A stretch of 64,000 nucleotides of DNA. It comes from Gadus chalcogrammus. Its lineage: Eukaryota > Chordata > Actinopteri > Gadiformes > Gadidae. The stretch lies in NCBI RefSeq assembly GCF_026213295.1, contig NC_079414.1, forward strand, positions 13,558,983 through 13,622,982, read 5' to 3'. Below the pieces are notes generated by a model, which was given only the letters and a program-made list of their open reading frames with translations, was not told the origin of the DNA and made no database searches. Positions 41,860 to 55,500 of this stretch are shown piece by piece. Made by a program: the position numbers and the translations under genes. Every line of letters begins with the position of its first letter. Position 1 is the stretch's first letter.

Positions 41860-43713
41860 GAAGGGGAATTTTAAAGTGAAAAATTAATCTGAATGTCTTT
41901 TAGGCCAATCAAGAGCACGCATTATGCAGGCGAGATGTCAAATATAAACACCCGTACGTCGCAGGTTGTGGCATTGCGTTGTCATTCGGCTGCTTTATCG
42001 TTTTCCAAAAGCATGCTTTGAATTAATGACAAGTGCATTGCATCAATCGAATGATCCTTCCAAGCTACTAAAATGAATATAATAATCCATAAATCATTGA
42101 TAATCCAATACATAGAGTATCAGAAATGTGATTGGCAAGGCCCTGGGAACGAGTGTCTAGTTTGCTATGGTACAAGTCCACAATAGCAGTGTCCTTGCGG
42201 GTCTGTGAGAATGCAGCTGCAGAATTCACAATAGGCAATGATGAAAAGAAAGGGAGGGATATACAAAGAACGCTGGGATTGACTGAGCGCGTTCAGATGT
42301 GTGACCTCAACTGGTCTGTCTTAAGCCAACTATAATGAAACCGGGAAGACGATAATAAGTATAAGGAAAAAATCTAGTGAAATTGTTATGTGGGGAAAAT
42401 GGCAAATAGGGGATTACCAAAAATACATGTTTCAGGGTTTCCTCATCTACTTTTCTTAATGTTTCAGAAGTGTTGTGTGAAAGGGCTAAATGCATGAGTC
42501 ATTCAACCCATTTCACTACCTTCAGTCTTGAGTTCCTGAGGACCATATTCCTCCCCGACAGTATCGTGCGTAGGAGTGAATGATTATATTTATAAATTAT
42601 GTCAAGTAATTACGATTTAGGATAACCTTGATGTTAACACCACGGTTATTTAGATTCAGTGAACTTTTCAGTTAGAAATATTAACACCACCCTATACTAT
42701 TTGCACTTTGGACCTTGGCAAGACTTTTAGACTCCATTGTTGTGGACAATGTTTGGCAAGTAGGCCTCCCAACAATGGGCTCTATGGCTCTTTTATGATA
42801 ACCCTAAAGTAATGACAAAGTAACCGCATGAGAGTACAGAATCTTCTTTAAAACAATTAAATAAAGATTTAATCACAATTAGGCCTTTACAAATAACAAC
42901 ACATGACCATTTGGTAGGCTACTTTCTGTTTAGGTCCTACTGCTAATGTTTAGACAAGGCGCCCAATGGGATGCCATTTTAAGGTCCAAAGCTCAGTCTG
43001 TGTTTCCAACATGTAGGCCAATATTCCTTCATTGGAATCTGAAAATCATTGCAAGAATCAAGTTTCATACATTTGTTTTTACATCCCATGAACAGGCACT
43101 TCTCCACCCATTAACCAGACGCTGTGCGGCCACTTGTGTCATCATGATAAGAAGTTTCACTAACGAAACCACAAGTCACATTCCACATAGTGTTCAGCGA
43201 TTGCCGTCCACAGAACAACACACAAGTCCATCTCCAGGCTCTCTTTAGCACTGCCCAAGATAAAGTTGCGACATATAAACAGTGCAACCAGGGCCTACTT
43301 TCAGGTACGGCTTCTGTCTTCTGCACTTGAACAGAACCAGACACTAATGGCATCCATTATGACATCACTCTGCAACCAAAGCTTTTATAAATCCCGTGCC
43401 TGCGTTTTAGTGTGCACAGTGCACACTAATACTGTGGTTACACAGCGAGGGCGTGTCTGCCTGGCACAAGCCTCCATCTCTAGAAGACCTTACTGGACGG
43501 CAGAGAACGGATAGCTCACAATGCTAGGGTGGTCTGTGACTGAGCTGAACGCTGGCTCGGTGTCCTTTTGGATCTGTGATGAGGGGAAGGGTGGTATTCC
43601 CCCGAAAAAAATCGTAAATCCTGAAAAGCCCCACCTCTCACACTTGTTGTAACGTTGACAGCTGCACACACAACCAAGGGCCTCAGTACTCACAGAGCTG
43701 GGACACACTCACA

Positions 43714-43767
<54 letters not shown>

Positions 43768-46495
43768 AACAAAAACTAGGGAAGAAAACAGAGGTAGGAA
43801 TGCAGACAAAAAGCAATATCCCTAAAGTGCCAGCCTGGCTTCGTATTCTACAGCTACAGCATGGGAATAATGATAGGAAACGCCCTTCCTCCACGATCAT
43901 TTAGGCAGGCCTCTAGTCCAACACAAGATTTAGTCGAAATGCTGCTATTATGGACCACACCATTGTCCATTGTAGCTACTGATGCTCTATGAACAGCTAG
44001 GCATTATAATGATGACCTTGAGTTTGGACACACACAAAGATAAAAAAGGGTTACAGTAGAATGAATACAAATGCTAATTAAAAATTATTTTTTATTTGTT
44101 TTTACAGTGTGTCACATACGTACAACATAAAAAAGAACCACAAAAAGGTAAACAGAACCTCTCTGGTTGCTATGAAATCGCACAATAAGATGAAAAGGCA
44201 CAGATGGGGAACGAGCAAATGTTAAACAATAATAACCATAATGCCAAATGTGTTCACTGATATTGAGTCAGGAGAGGGTCTGTGTGGGCCTCAAGGGTGG
44301 AAACATATTTATAGAATATCAAGACTATCATGTCAATAGATCTGAGATAGCCATTATAACAACTAGTTGAAATGAAGAACAAAATAATTCCCAACGTTTT
44401 ATTCCAAACTGATTGTTATAAATACTTCAAATTCATATCATTATAGACGAAGACGTCCTTATTCCCAAATCTTTGTTGTTCGCAATTCAAAGTAATTGGG
44501 ATATATATATATATAATATATATATATTAATGCTTTTTTATATTAACCTATACTATCCTAGGCCTATAGCTCTAGCCTACATTTCAAGCAAGACATCATT
44601 ATGAGAATGAACAAGAGATTCCGAGCGGTTGTGAATGACCAAGGACAAAGCATGAGGGAGCCAGGAGACAGCAGGGGAGTAATTCTGCATCCTTCTCACT
44701 CTCTACGCTCCTGTCCTCAAACTCAGCCGTCTGAGAGTCAATCCATGCTCGGACAAATCACATCTCCCTCAGGTTCCCATGGGTACCGTTCCGAGGCAGT
44801 AAAAAGCCAGTCATCTAAGAATGCATCCAGACATAAAACAGCCTACTACAACCAACTTTGATCATAAAAGTAGGTTATGCAAGTAAGAGACAAGATGACA
44901 GCTGATGCTATACACAGGTAAGGTTTTGTTTGTAAAAATAATGCAACACAACTATAAATAGATTCATTAAACCTATTGGATCCAGTAGAAAACAAAATAC
45001 ATTGATTAAATAAAAACCTTGTTATGTTCCATCACTAATCTAAGAGCTTTGCTCACAAGACAAAGCAGCGTTAAAGACACTGATAAACAGTGCTGTTCTG
45101 TGTGGAGACTCCAACACATTTTTGCTGACCGTTTGTGCCATTATTCTGATTGTCAATCCGCAATTTGAGGTTCACCACATCCCTATCCTTTTCTATACGT
45201 TTGAGTTTTGGGCTCCTATTATCTGCAATGATCTGTACTATATTTGGCAGTTAAGTTGCTGTGTTAAGGATCTAGTGGAATCTTGCGGAGAGCATGCTGA
45301 GGCTGAAACCAACTGAATACCCAGCCCCCCACACCTCACACTTCATCAGTAAGTAGGAGAGGCCACAGTGGCCGGTACTGGCCTGTCAAGAGCCAGGAGC
45401 TACTTCCAAAATGATGACATCATCCACGACATCACATAGCCAAGCCATTTCTTGATCGATTTGTTATTTGTATTTAGTTATTTAGTCTGTAAATCTACAG
45501 ATCATAGCTTACATGTAAGATGTATGATTAAAACTTTAAAAACATGGCTTTGTCCTTTCTGGGCTACTGTAGAAACATGGAGGTGCAACGTGTCTAGCTC
45601 AGTGGAAGAGGACCCACATCCCATGTATATATGATAGGGCACATTATAAAGGGAAGCAAAAACACAACGATTCATATTTTCATTAGAGCATACACTAATT
45701 AAAACATACATTTGGATGTTATAAACCATTTCTTCCATGTATGTTCCATAGGATGCCACTCAATTCTACACACCTCCCCTTTAAATATGGATATTGAAGT
45801 GCATGACTGCTAAAAGATAAAACACAGGACAGAGTAAAGTAGAGCAGAGTAGAGCAGAGAGCATATGGTGTCTGGTAGGCTACTGCTTTGTCATCTGGTC
45901 CGACTGAATGCATGAACCAATAAAGTGAGATAGTGAACATCTAAATCGACTATAGAAATTAGTATGGCACCATATACTACTTTAACCTTCTCAAGTAGAG
46001 TCTCTTGTTTCTTAAAACAAACCTGCTAAAAGTATTTTTGTGCGATGGTAGCGCTGTGCAGTACTACAAATAAAAACATGGAAAAGTAACACTACAAAGT
46101 ACACAAGAAAAAAACATGGACCGTGTGAATAAAAAGTGTGCACGTGTTCCTCTGGGGCCACCATACTATAGTATATAGGATGTCCTAGAAGCAGAATTTC
46201 CACTCCAAAGTCAAAGGCCTCATTAAAAAATCTGGATCCATATTCACACAGAATGCGAATCATTATGGTCTGGAGTTCACTTCCAAGAGCACATTCCTCC
46301 TCAATGGTAACCCGGGTCCTTTTTTGACATCACTGACGTTAACCGATTCAGGTGAGTGGAGGTGATGGTTTTACAGCAACCAGCCCGGGAAGATGTAAGA
46401 GGACAGTTTGGGCTAGAAGTAGTGCTGTGTGCAGTTCGGTACGGTGGCCAGCAGGGTGCACCAGTGAGGCACTAGTGAGGCTGCAACGGTCCTCT
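41860..46495. other. Spacer and probable mcoln1 3'UTR
   Basis: No coding exon recognised. Minus-strand AATAAA signals occur at about 44398 and 44091, so the mcoln1 3'UTR may extend up to 2.4 kb from 46495. An (AT)n palindromic stretch lies at 44503-44527 and a CA array at 43717-43766. Confidence 0.35.
43717..43766. repeat. (CA)n microsatellite
   Basis: About 25 CA units, preceded by interrupted CA-rich sequence from 43702. Confidence 0.95.
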
Positions 46496-46532
46496 TCAGT
46501 TGACCAGGAGGACGTCGTCATAGGTCGTCGCT
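46496..46532 (-). CDS. mcoln1: mcoln1 last coding micro-exon (37 nt)
   Basis: The preceding exon would end at a TGA two codons after CCC-Asp if unspliced, but GACAG|GTGAAC is a usable donor. TTTCCACAG|AGCGACGACC at 46532 is an in-phase acceptor giving [16 protein letters not shown]. The terminal LLVN equals the human terminus, which carries the C-terminal lysosome-sorting dileucine, so this exon is real. Confidence 0.85.
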
Positions 46533-49500
46533 CTGTGGAAACAACGTTCGGAGAAGTCGTTTTGGTTATAACTATAATAAAAAACGCAATTTAAAACTAT
46601 TCTTCTAAAACTGGAGTTTAAAAGAGACACTATAAACCTGAACTTGACCAATCTGATAAACATCACTCTGAAGTATCTTTGGATACGAATATAAAACATT
46701 TACTTAAAAAAACATCCACTAAGCAATAAAACATCAATCTCTGCAGGCTATTGCTTGTCGACTTGGCTGTATATCTATAAACACACATTTAAATTTCTAC
46801 AATCAAATGTCTACAGTAACTGCCACCTTTATGAACAGGGTACAATAAGAAAACCAAAGACCCCTCAGGCGTCTGCACTGAAACAAACCAGACCACCCTA
46901 TTCTGGCCTCATGTGATCTTGAGTTACGGTAGTGCTCTACTGAGCTGGTGGCTCGGTTCGTTCGTCGTGTGTTCACCTGTCGCAGCAGCAGAAGATTGAG
47001 CAGGGCGAGGTCTCCACACCACGGAACTTGCCGGAGTTGGGCATGTCGGTGCACTCGGCGATGAAGGCCTGGAGGTCCGTGATGTGCATGGGCTCCTGGA
47101 CTTGATGCTGCCAGAGACGTGGGAGGAATAGGGTTATTCTAAACACTTAGGGTTATTCTAAACAGAGGCGCACAGAAAAAAACCTTTGAACAGACCCTTC
47201 TCACAGAGGCTTTGTCATAGGATGAACACATGTGGTATGCTCATCTAAAATAGTTTAGTCTGCTAGCCTTGCCCTCGTACATGAAAGGAGCTGAACCATC
47301 ATTAGTTTAAAGCTTAAAATAACTTGGACTCATATGTGGTCAACGCTGGTCAATAGTGATTTCAATAATGTTATCAATAACAATCACATCCTATAACTGA
47401 AATGTTCTGCAAATAAAAAATGCTTTTTAGCCCGTACCTCTCTTTATTTACAATAAGTTTGCTATGGACACTCCCTCAACCCCTCCAACTCAGGCCTCCC
47501 AGCCGGCCGAGCTACGCTAGTTCACATCCCATAGTGGCCCAGCCACTTAAAGTGGACAGAACACTTTTATTACAGGCTTACACATTGTGACTTTGTTTAT
47601 GCTACGACGCATCATGAATAGAAAAGGGAATAAGGTGTTTTTAACACCCAATATAATCGACATCTTTTGCTTTTTCAATGTCCCGTATGGTGGTACCTTG
47701 ATGGTCTCGTACGCCCCGGTGATAAGGGCGATGAAGAGCGACAGCACCATGTAGATGAAGAGGGAGATGAAGGTGTAGAGGTAGACCTGGCTGAAGACCC
47801 ACACCAGCGTGCTGCTGCCCTCCAGGCCGGAGAAGGTCACGAACATGTCGTCGCCGTTGATGAGCGAGAACAGACACTCGGACACACTGGACAGAGTCCG
47901 GAACTACGGAGCCAAAGCAAAACACAAAACTTGTGTTTATGGCGTGGCCCAGTAGTGCTACACCCTCAGACTCTGGGGTCCTCTGAGGCTGGGGGCCGCA
48001 CGGAACAGCATTATCAAAAACAATACACCCATTGTTTCCTTATCATACCTCAGCCTGTGCTGAGATCCTTTCTTTCAATGCGTCTGCTGCACATTTCCAG
48101 AAAAGGAAGTAATTAAAAATATCTTCAACTTTGAGTGCTGCTGGCCGCTTGTCAACGAAAGGCGATGACATAATAAAATGTCCAACACGGTGGACAGGCT
48201 AGAACTCAGGTAAAAACACAGAGTGACGGTGGGCCCCTGACCTTCACGTGGTAGGGTCCCAAGACGATCCAGCCGCAGAAGCAGTAGCCAAGGTAGATCA
48301 CTGCCACGCAGCAACAGAACCGGATCACGTTGGGGAACGCCACCCGCAGCGTCAATATCAGGATCTGGAGCGGCACACACGCATACACACAGTTTACCGT
48401 GAGTGAGTGAGTGAGTGAGTGAGAGAGTCAAATCTGGGAACGTTAAAAGGCCATGCACCTGTGCTGCTGCTACTTACATTGTACTTCTGGAAGAAGGTGA
48501 GATAGCGGATGACTCCGACCCACACAAGGAGCGTAGAGGTCCCCAGTAGGATGCCACACAAGTCATAGGAGGAAATGTTCTGTCAGGACAGACACAGGAC
48601 ACACTAATGAGGACATGTTCTGTCAGGACGGACACAGGACACACTAATGAGGACATGTTCTGTCAGGACAGACACAGGACACACTCATGAGGACATGTTC
48701 TGTCAGGACAGACACAGGACACACTAATGAGGACATGTTCTGTCAGGACGGACACGGGACACACTCATGAGGACATGATCTGTCAGGACAGACACAGGAC
48801 ACACTCATGAGGACATGATCTGTCAGGACAGACACAGGACACACTCATGAGGACATGTTCTGTCAGGACGGACACAGGACACACTAATGAGGACATGTTC
48901 TGTCAGGACGGACACGGGACACACTCATGAGGACATGTTCTGTCAGGACAGACACAGGACACACTCATGAGGACATGTTCTGTCAAGACATGGGACACAC
49001 ATGGGGAAGAATACAAGCGATAAAAATGGTCATAGCCCCCAAATTGAACTACCTTCTAAGTATGTTGCCTCTTGGGGTTCCAGGAACCACATTCCAGATT
49101 ATAGATAAAATGTTTAGTCCATTTATTTGGGCCGGGAAAAGGCCTAGAATGAAGCTAACAAGATGACTAAAACAGAATGTGGGGGACAGCGACACCCTAA
49201 TATGAGACTTCACCAAGAAGATTTCACAGGGGCTCAGATAGCCTCCCTTTTCTCAAGTAAGGAGGACGGACCCTTGTGGGTAGACTTGGAGGAAGAATTA
49301 AATACCCCATTTAGTGCGGCAGACTACTTGAGTCAATGTCCAAAAAATAATGTTCAGAACCCAATAACCTCCCACTCTAGGGATATCTGGCTTCAGATGC
49401 ATAGAAGGAGGGTTTGTCCCCCTTCCTAGTAGCATCTGCCTTAATATGGAATAATCCGAAACAGAAAATAGGAGGGAGTTGTTATTTTGGAGAGACTGGT

Positions 49501-52500
49501 ACATTAAAGGTGTTAAACATATTGGATGTCTCTATCACACCAATACTTTCCGAACTTTCAATGAACTGAGAGAAATTTACAATTTGCAGAGGAGGGATTT
49601 CTGGAAATTTCTCCAGCTTAGAGATAGTTTTCCTTAATTGTGCTCAACGGGCAGGAAGTTATCTATTCAATCTCCCATAGGGTCTAAATTGAAATTGCTC
49701 AGTGAACTTCCACACCTGTCGGGTCAAATTTTCAAGTACCTCATTGATGGTTTTAAGGGCACTACCTCGGGTCTAAAAGCTGTGAAGGGAGAAAGATTTA
49801 GGGGTACTGTTTGAAGATGATGAATGGAATAGATTACTGAAGGGGATGTTGAACCCAATGAGAGACGCAAGGTCTAAACTAATTCAATTTAAAATACTAA
49901 ACAGACTCTACTGGACGCCGGTGAGAAAGCGTAGGGCGGGTTTGAGTCTTTCAGATCTCTGTTGGCGATGCCAGGCTGAACGAGGTGATGTTGTCCACAT
50001 GTTTTTGCATTGCCCCAGCCTTGCCACCTATTGGCAGAGGGTTATGCAAAAGATCACTGACAGTCTAGGTGTGAATGTGGACCTCACTCCTGCTCCGTGC
50101 CTCCTGAACAGTCTAAAAGGACACAAGAGAATTGGCCTGAAAAAGGCCCAGTGGCTAAAGGTCGCGATTACTACAGCTAAAAGGGTGATATTGAGGCACT
50201 GGGCCGGGGGTAACAACCCTACTTTCTCTGAATGGTTCACGGCCCCATCTGAAATGCCTCTTACGAGCGACTAATATATAAAATAAATGGGAAAATTGAC
50301 ATATATACATAAGTCCGGGAACCATTTCTATCACAGGTCCGGGAAATTTGAGTGATGAGAAGCCTGATGTTCGACTGGCGGGGTGGGCAGGACGGGGAGG
50401 GAATTATAGTGGGGGAGAAAATAGTTTCCTTCTAGGTCAAGTGTTTACCTTGTATGATATATGTATGTTGTCAGCGTGTTTGCGTTTGACTGTGCATGCA
50501 TGTATGAATACATGCAATGGAATATATGTATATGTGCAATGTACCGATATCGCTCTGATTATTGGCTCTCTCATTTGCACCTAATTGAAGGTGGACCTTT
50601 TTGTTTTGTTTCATCAACACATGATGGTGTTGTGTTTTTAGGCTGAGGTTTTCGTTCTTGGGTAAATAAAAGGTAAAACACTGCTGATTAATACCCGATT
50701 GCCTGTGAAGGAAACAATATAAAAAATCAATTGAAAAAAGACATGGGACACACTTATGAAGACAAAAAAAAAAAAACATAAACACACCAACAGCAGTATC
50801 TCCACCCTGGTGAAACTGCAGGTACACAAACTTGATAAAAACGTTATATTATTGAAATATACTGCCATACTATTTGGTAGAGACGTACAATGAAAGCAGT
50901 GAAAATAAGGTATGGTTGGATAACATGTGCTTAGGAAATCCTGTTTTATATGCAGCTATAGATTTCCCACCATGGGAACTTTGCGACCACACACCCACTA
51001 AGGCTGACCTTTGATTCGATGCCTATCTTGATGAAGCTGCCTATGATGGTGAAAAAGTCGCTGACGATGAGGAGGATGTACCAGCCGTTGATGAACTCCA
51101 TGCGGTCGGCCCAGCACACCTTGCGGCTGAGATTGTTCTTGAAGAACGCCACGAACTCCTGAAACACGTGGTCCAAAACAAGAAACACACAGATAAGGAC
51201 AAGGGGGAGTGAGGGAGGCTGGCGCGGATTAGATTCCTTTATTCTGATACATGCTATGCTGAGGATCGTTTTCTCTGGGTAGACCATGCCTCAGGCCCAA
51301 TCACAGGGAATATAGAAATCAAGAGCGGCCTTATTATTTTAAGATTGAAGAGTTCACTCGTGATTCGAGGCTGACAGAGAAGCCTAACTGACATTTAGAA
51401 ACTATGTTGGGAATTGAACCATTATGAATTCCTCCCATCTACTAGAATTTTTTAGAAAATGGAGCACCACCTCGATATCCTAAAAGTTGGTGGGCTCTCC
51501 TGCTGGATTTGTCCTTGTTTGCTTGAGAGGGGTCAAGTCCCTGATATGCTAGAAGCCAAATCAAATCGGTTCTCGATTAAAGATGCTGGTCGAGTGTATG
51601 AGTCATGCCTAGAGGAAAATTGGCTCAATCATTAGCGAGACGTGGTTGTCCAATTGCTTCCGTGATCGAAGCCCAATTGCTGATTTAGTTGCACACCTGC
51701 CATTATGTCACTAGGAACAAGGAAGAACATCAGCCTTTAGTATTGAGGTGAAGAGGGGGGGTTCTCCTTACATTTTGCAGCACGATCCCCCGCAGTATGG
51801 ATCTTCCACACAGCACCAGGGACAGCAAGCACACCAGCACCACGGACACGTCGAAGGACAGGCGGGCATAGTTCTCCACTGGAGGTAAGAGACAAGGTGG
51901 CGCCAACGTTAGACCCATGGATAGCAGTAGATCCTATTGGTCCTTATGTGAAATCAGTTCAATGGAAGCTCTGTGTGATTAGTCTAATAGATCCTACTTC
52001 TACTTTGTAAGCTCTGTGTGATCAGTCTAATGGATCCTATTTGTGTTATGTTTGCACTGTGAAATCAGTCCAATGGATGCCATTTGTATTAGGTTGGTGC
52101 TGTGACATCGGCCCACTGGGTCCTGTTTGTGTTATGTTTATGTGAAATCCTCTTTGTATTATGGTAGCTCTGTGATTGAGAATCTCTCTGACCCAGGTAC
52201 AATATGAGGCCACACTTTTCCGGTCTCCATGTTTAATTGGAGATTTGATAATATCCGTAGAGACACTGACGAATCGTCAGAGGTATTTTTATATTTTAAT
52301 TGAATCATGTTTCCCTCCTCACAGAAGAGATGCTAAAAAGGTTGTTTTTAAGGGAACATTTGTGAATACTTCCTGCAAATTGGGCAATATAAACAAAGAT
52401 GATGCGAACCAATCCTGTATTGTCACATCTGACCTGACTGCTTCTGATCCCTCAACACTTCTGCATCTATAAATGTTTCAACAACCAGGCATGTATTGCG

Positions 52501-55500
52501 GGTATTGCTACATACAACCATACAGTGGCCGGTGAAGGAAGGCCTTGTAATAACCGGTAAGGCATCGAACTGTACTTGTTGATTAAACAGATAATATGCT
52601 AGGGAGCGGCTTGCTGCATATCAACCAAGCTAACTGTAGTCTTCCCTTGAGTTTATTACGTGACCTCAATCCATTATAAAACGTGCGTTTGTTCAGGCTC
52701 TCCTTACTTCCCTCCCTAGCAACTCACCCTGTCCCGAGACGCTTGGGAATTTGCACTCCTTGATGACTGCCCGGTTTTCCAGCCTGATCTGGACCTTGCC
52801 GCTGTGGGCCTTGTTGTCCAGGACTATCTGGAGGACGGGGAACACCAACCAATCAAACACAAGCAATCTGGGATCCTTAATGACCAACTAATCAAAATCC
52901 AGCTCTATGAGTGATTCAATGCTGTTGAATGGGTGTGATTTGGGCAAATTAAAAGATTGTCAAGATAGTCAAATGTAATTATTAAATTAGGAAGGGGTGA
53001 CAGAGAAGTCTGATCAAATGTAATTAACGGCTCCTAGAAATAGGTCAGAAAGGAGAATTCAAACACTGCTCTGTTTTTCCACCAAGTCTGTGTGTACAGG
53101 AAACACTTACGGTTATGTAAAACGTGTAACAGTCAGGTATCTCATTGTTGATGATGGTCTGTATATTGATGGCCTTTAGCTGAAACTCTATGGTCACATT
53201 AATGAGCCTAGAGAATGAGAGGGTGAGGGAGAGGGTGAGAGAAAGGGGCATCGTGTCAAAACATGTAAGCTCATTCTATTTAACGACCAGGATACAACCC
53301 ACCAATAAATAGGCCCATTAGGATTAGATCACAGTCAATAAAACGGGAAGAATTCAGTGAGTGAACGAAAGAGAGAGGCATTTTGTTCTTTATGTAATCT
53401 CATTATATTTAACGACAAGGACAGAACCTACAATAAGCAGGCCTAATAGGTTAACGCCACAGTCAATAACACTGTAACTTAAAGCTTCTACTATTGACAT
53501 TTGTTGAAGTGGGAGACTTGGCGATGCAAGACATGTGAACGCTAAAATCCGCCTTACTTGTGAAACTTGAGAATGAAGTTCTTGTAGTCGTTTTTCAAAG
53601 AACCAGGACCAATGGGGGCAGACATTGGATTCACCCCAACACAGTCTTTCAGGGACAGGGGGAGGAAGAGGGAGCGATTAAAGGAGACATATTATACCAC
53701 CAGGTGTGAGTGTGATTAGCCTTACAAGCCGTTTCAAAAATCTGCCCCATATGACATCACTAGTGGGCGTGTCCACCTAGATCTTTGCTGGATAGATCAG
53801 TCTACTAGCCTACCCAGTTGACTGAAGTAAACATTGCTCATCTATACAGAGATAATCTTTATTATAAAGAAGAAACCATTTTAAGTTAAGCTCAAAACTC
53901 TACTTTGGTTTCTCTCATGTGGTCCGGTTCCTCTGAATAAAGACCTGTTTATTTAACCTGTTTAACCTGTTATTAAAGGTCAGGTGGGCGTTGGGCATTT
54001 TGCTCATGAATGCGTTACGTAGTTAGTATGCATTATGCAAAATGATTTGTGAACAAATTCATATTTATTGGGAGAGTGGTAGATTGTACAAGATAAAGTC
54101 CTTTAAAAAATCTAATTAGAGCCTGTTGCTACAATTTATAATAAGACTATTTCGTAAACAGCGACTGTTGGGAGGTGTGGTCTTTGGAAACCAGAAGCGG
54201 ATGTGCTCTGTAAAGCCAAATGTACGTCTACCATAAAACACAATTTTTTGATGTGGTGGAAATTCCAACCGATTGTCAATACTGATTGTCAATTGTCTGT
54301 TTTACGGAAAAGCTTACTAACACAACATTTGACTCATGACTCACTTCTATGTTCATGGTAAAGTCTAAATAACCCAGAAGTTATGCCCACAAGGAGGAAG
54401 CACAGACAAAAAGGGAAACCATTTGTTGCAAAATTCAAAGGGAATAAACAGCTTGCCAGCACTGCTGCAAACATTGTTAGGCAGCCTCAGAGTTCGTATC
54501 ATTAATCTTCAGAATCTAAAAAGGCTCAACCGATAAGGAAATGCGCACATTTTCCCTATGTGCCGACTGCAGGACAGCTCGGCGACGTGTCACACAGTTG
54601 CCATGGGTCGTTACCATAGGGATAAATCCTCCCTCCCATGAACACTCACCCAAAATACTTTCTTTTTTTTTGGATTTAGTTTAAAGGTTACATATTATAC
54701 CATCAAATGAGAGTGTGATTAGCCATTAAAAGCCATGTCGACCTAGATGTGTGCTGTCTACCAGCCTACCCAGTGGATTGTAGCAAACGTTGCTCATCTA
54801 TAAAACACATATCTAGGTGGACACGCCCACTTATGATGTCAGAAGAGGCCGATTTTCAAAACTGCTTGTAATGGCTTATCACACTCACACCTGGTGGTAT
54901 AATGTGTCACCTTGAAGGTTTTTGGGATTTAGTTTAATGTGGAACTGAACATGGAATCCAGTCACCCTTTAAACCAAACCCTATTGGAGTTGTCCGCTCA
55001 GTCTCCCGTACCTGTGATGACGTGGGGGTCGATGGTGAAGGTGTCGTTGGCCGGGTCGATGCTGCCCTTCTTGTAGTACTGCTGGCAGAGGGACAGGGCG
55101 CTGTCGTTCACCCCCACGCCGTACACGTAGGCGTAGCGCCCCACCGTGGTGTTGGCCAGGTCCAGGTACTGGGGCCGGGAGGGAACACGGGCGACCTGTT
55201 AATGTATGCCTTTCTGGGACGTAAACAGTGACGGCCGGCCAGCATAGGACGCGCTCTGCGCTCTGACCAGCGATCACGTGTAGCCAGGCCTCGGGTAAAC
55301 AAGCATAGCGAGTTGCGAGTTTTGGTAGTGTTCTGAATGACACGCAACATTGTTTACTTGTCCACAGTTTCCAAAGCTCTCTTAATATATATTACATGAA
55401 GCGCATCAAAAAACAAACCCACACTTATTCTATGAACCATATCTCTCAGACGAAGAGTAAGAACCGCAAGGCGTTAGTCTCACCTTTTCGATGGTGTAGG

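Noticed and set aside
44503..44527. AT-repeat palindrome considered as an origin or cruciform site
   Set aside because: Short simple (AT)n repeat without any supporting context.
49846..50274. 142-codon plus-strand ORF considered as a host gene
   Set aside because: Its [18 protein letters not shown] segment and the 16-bp target duplication show it is the tail of an inactivated LINE.
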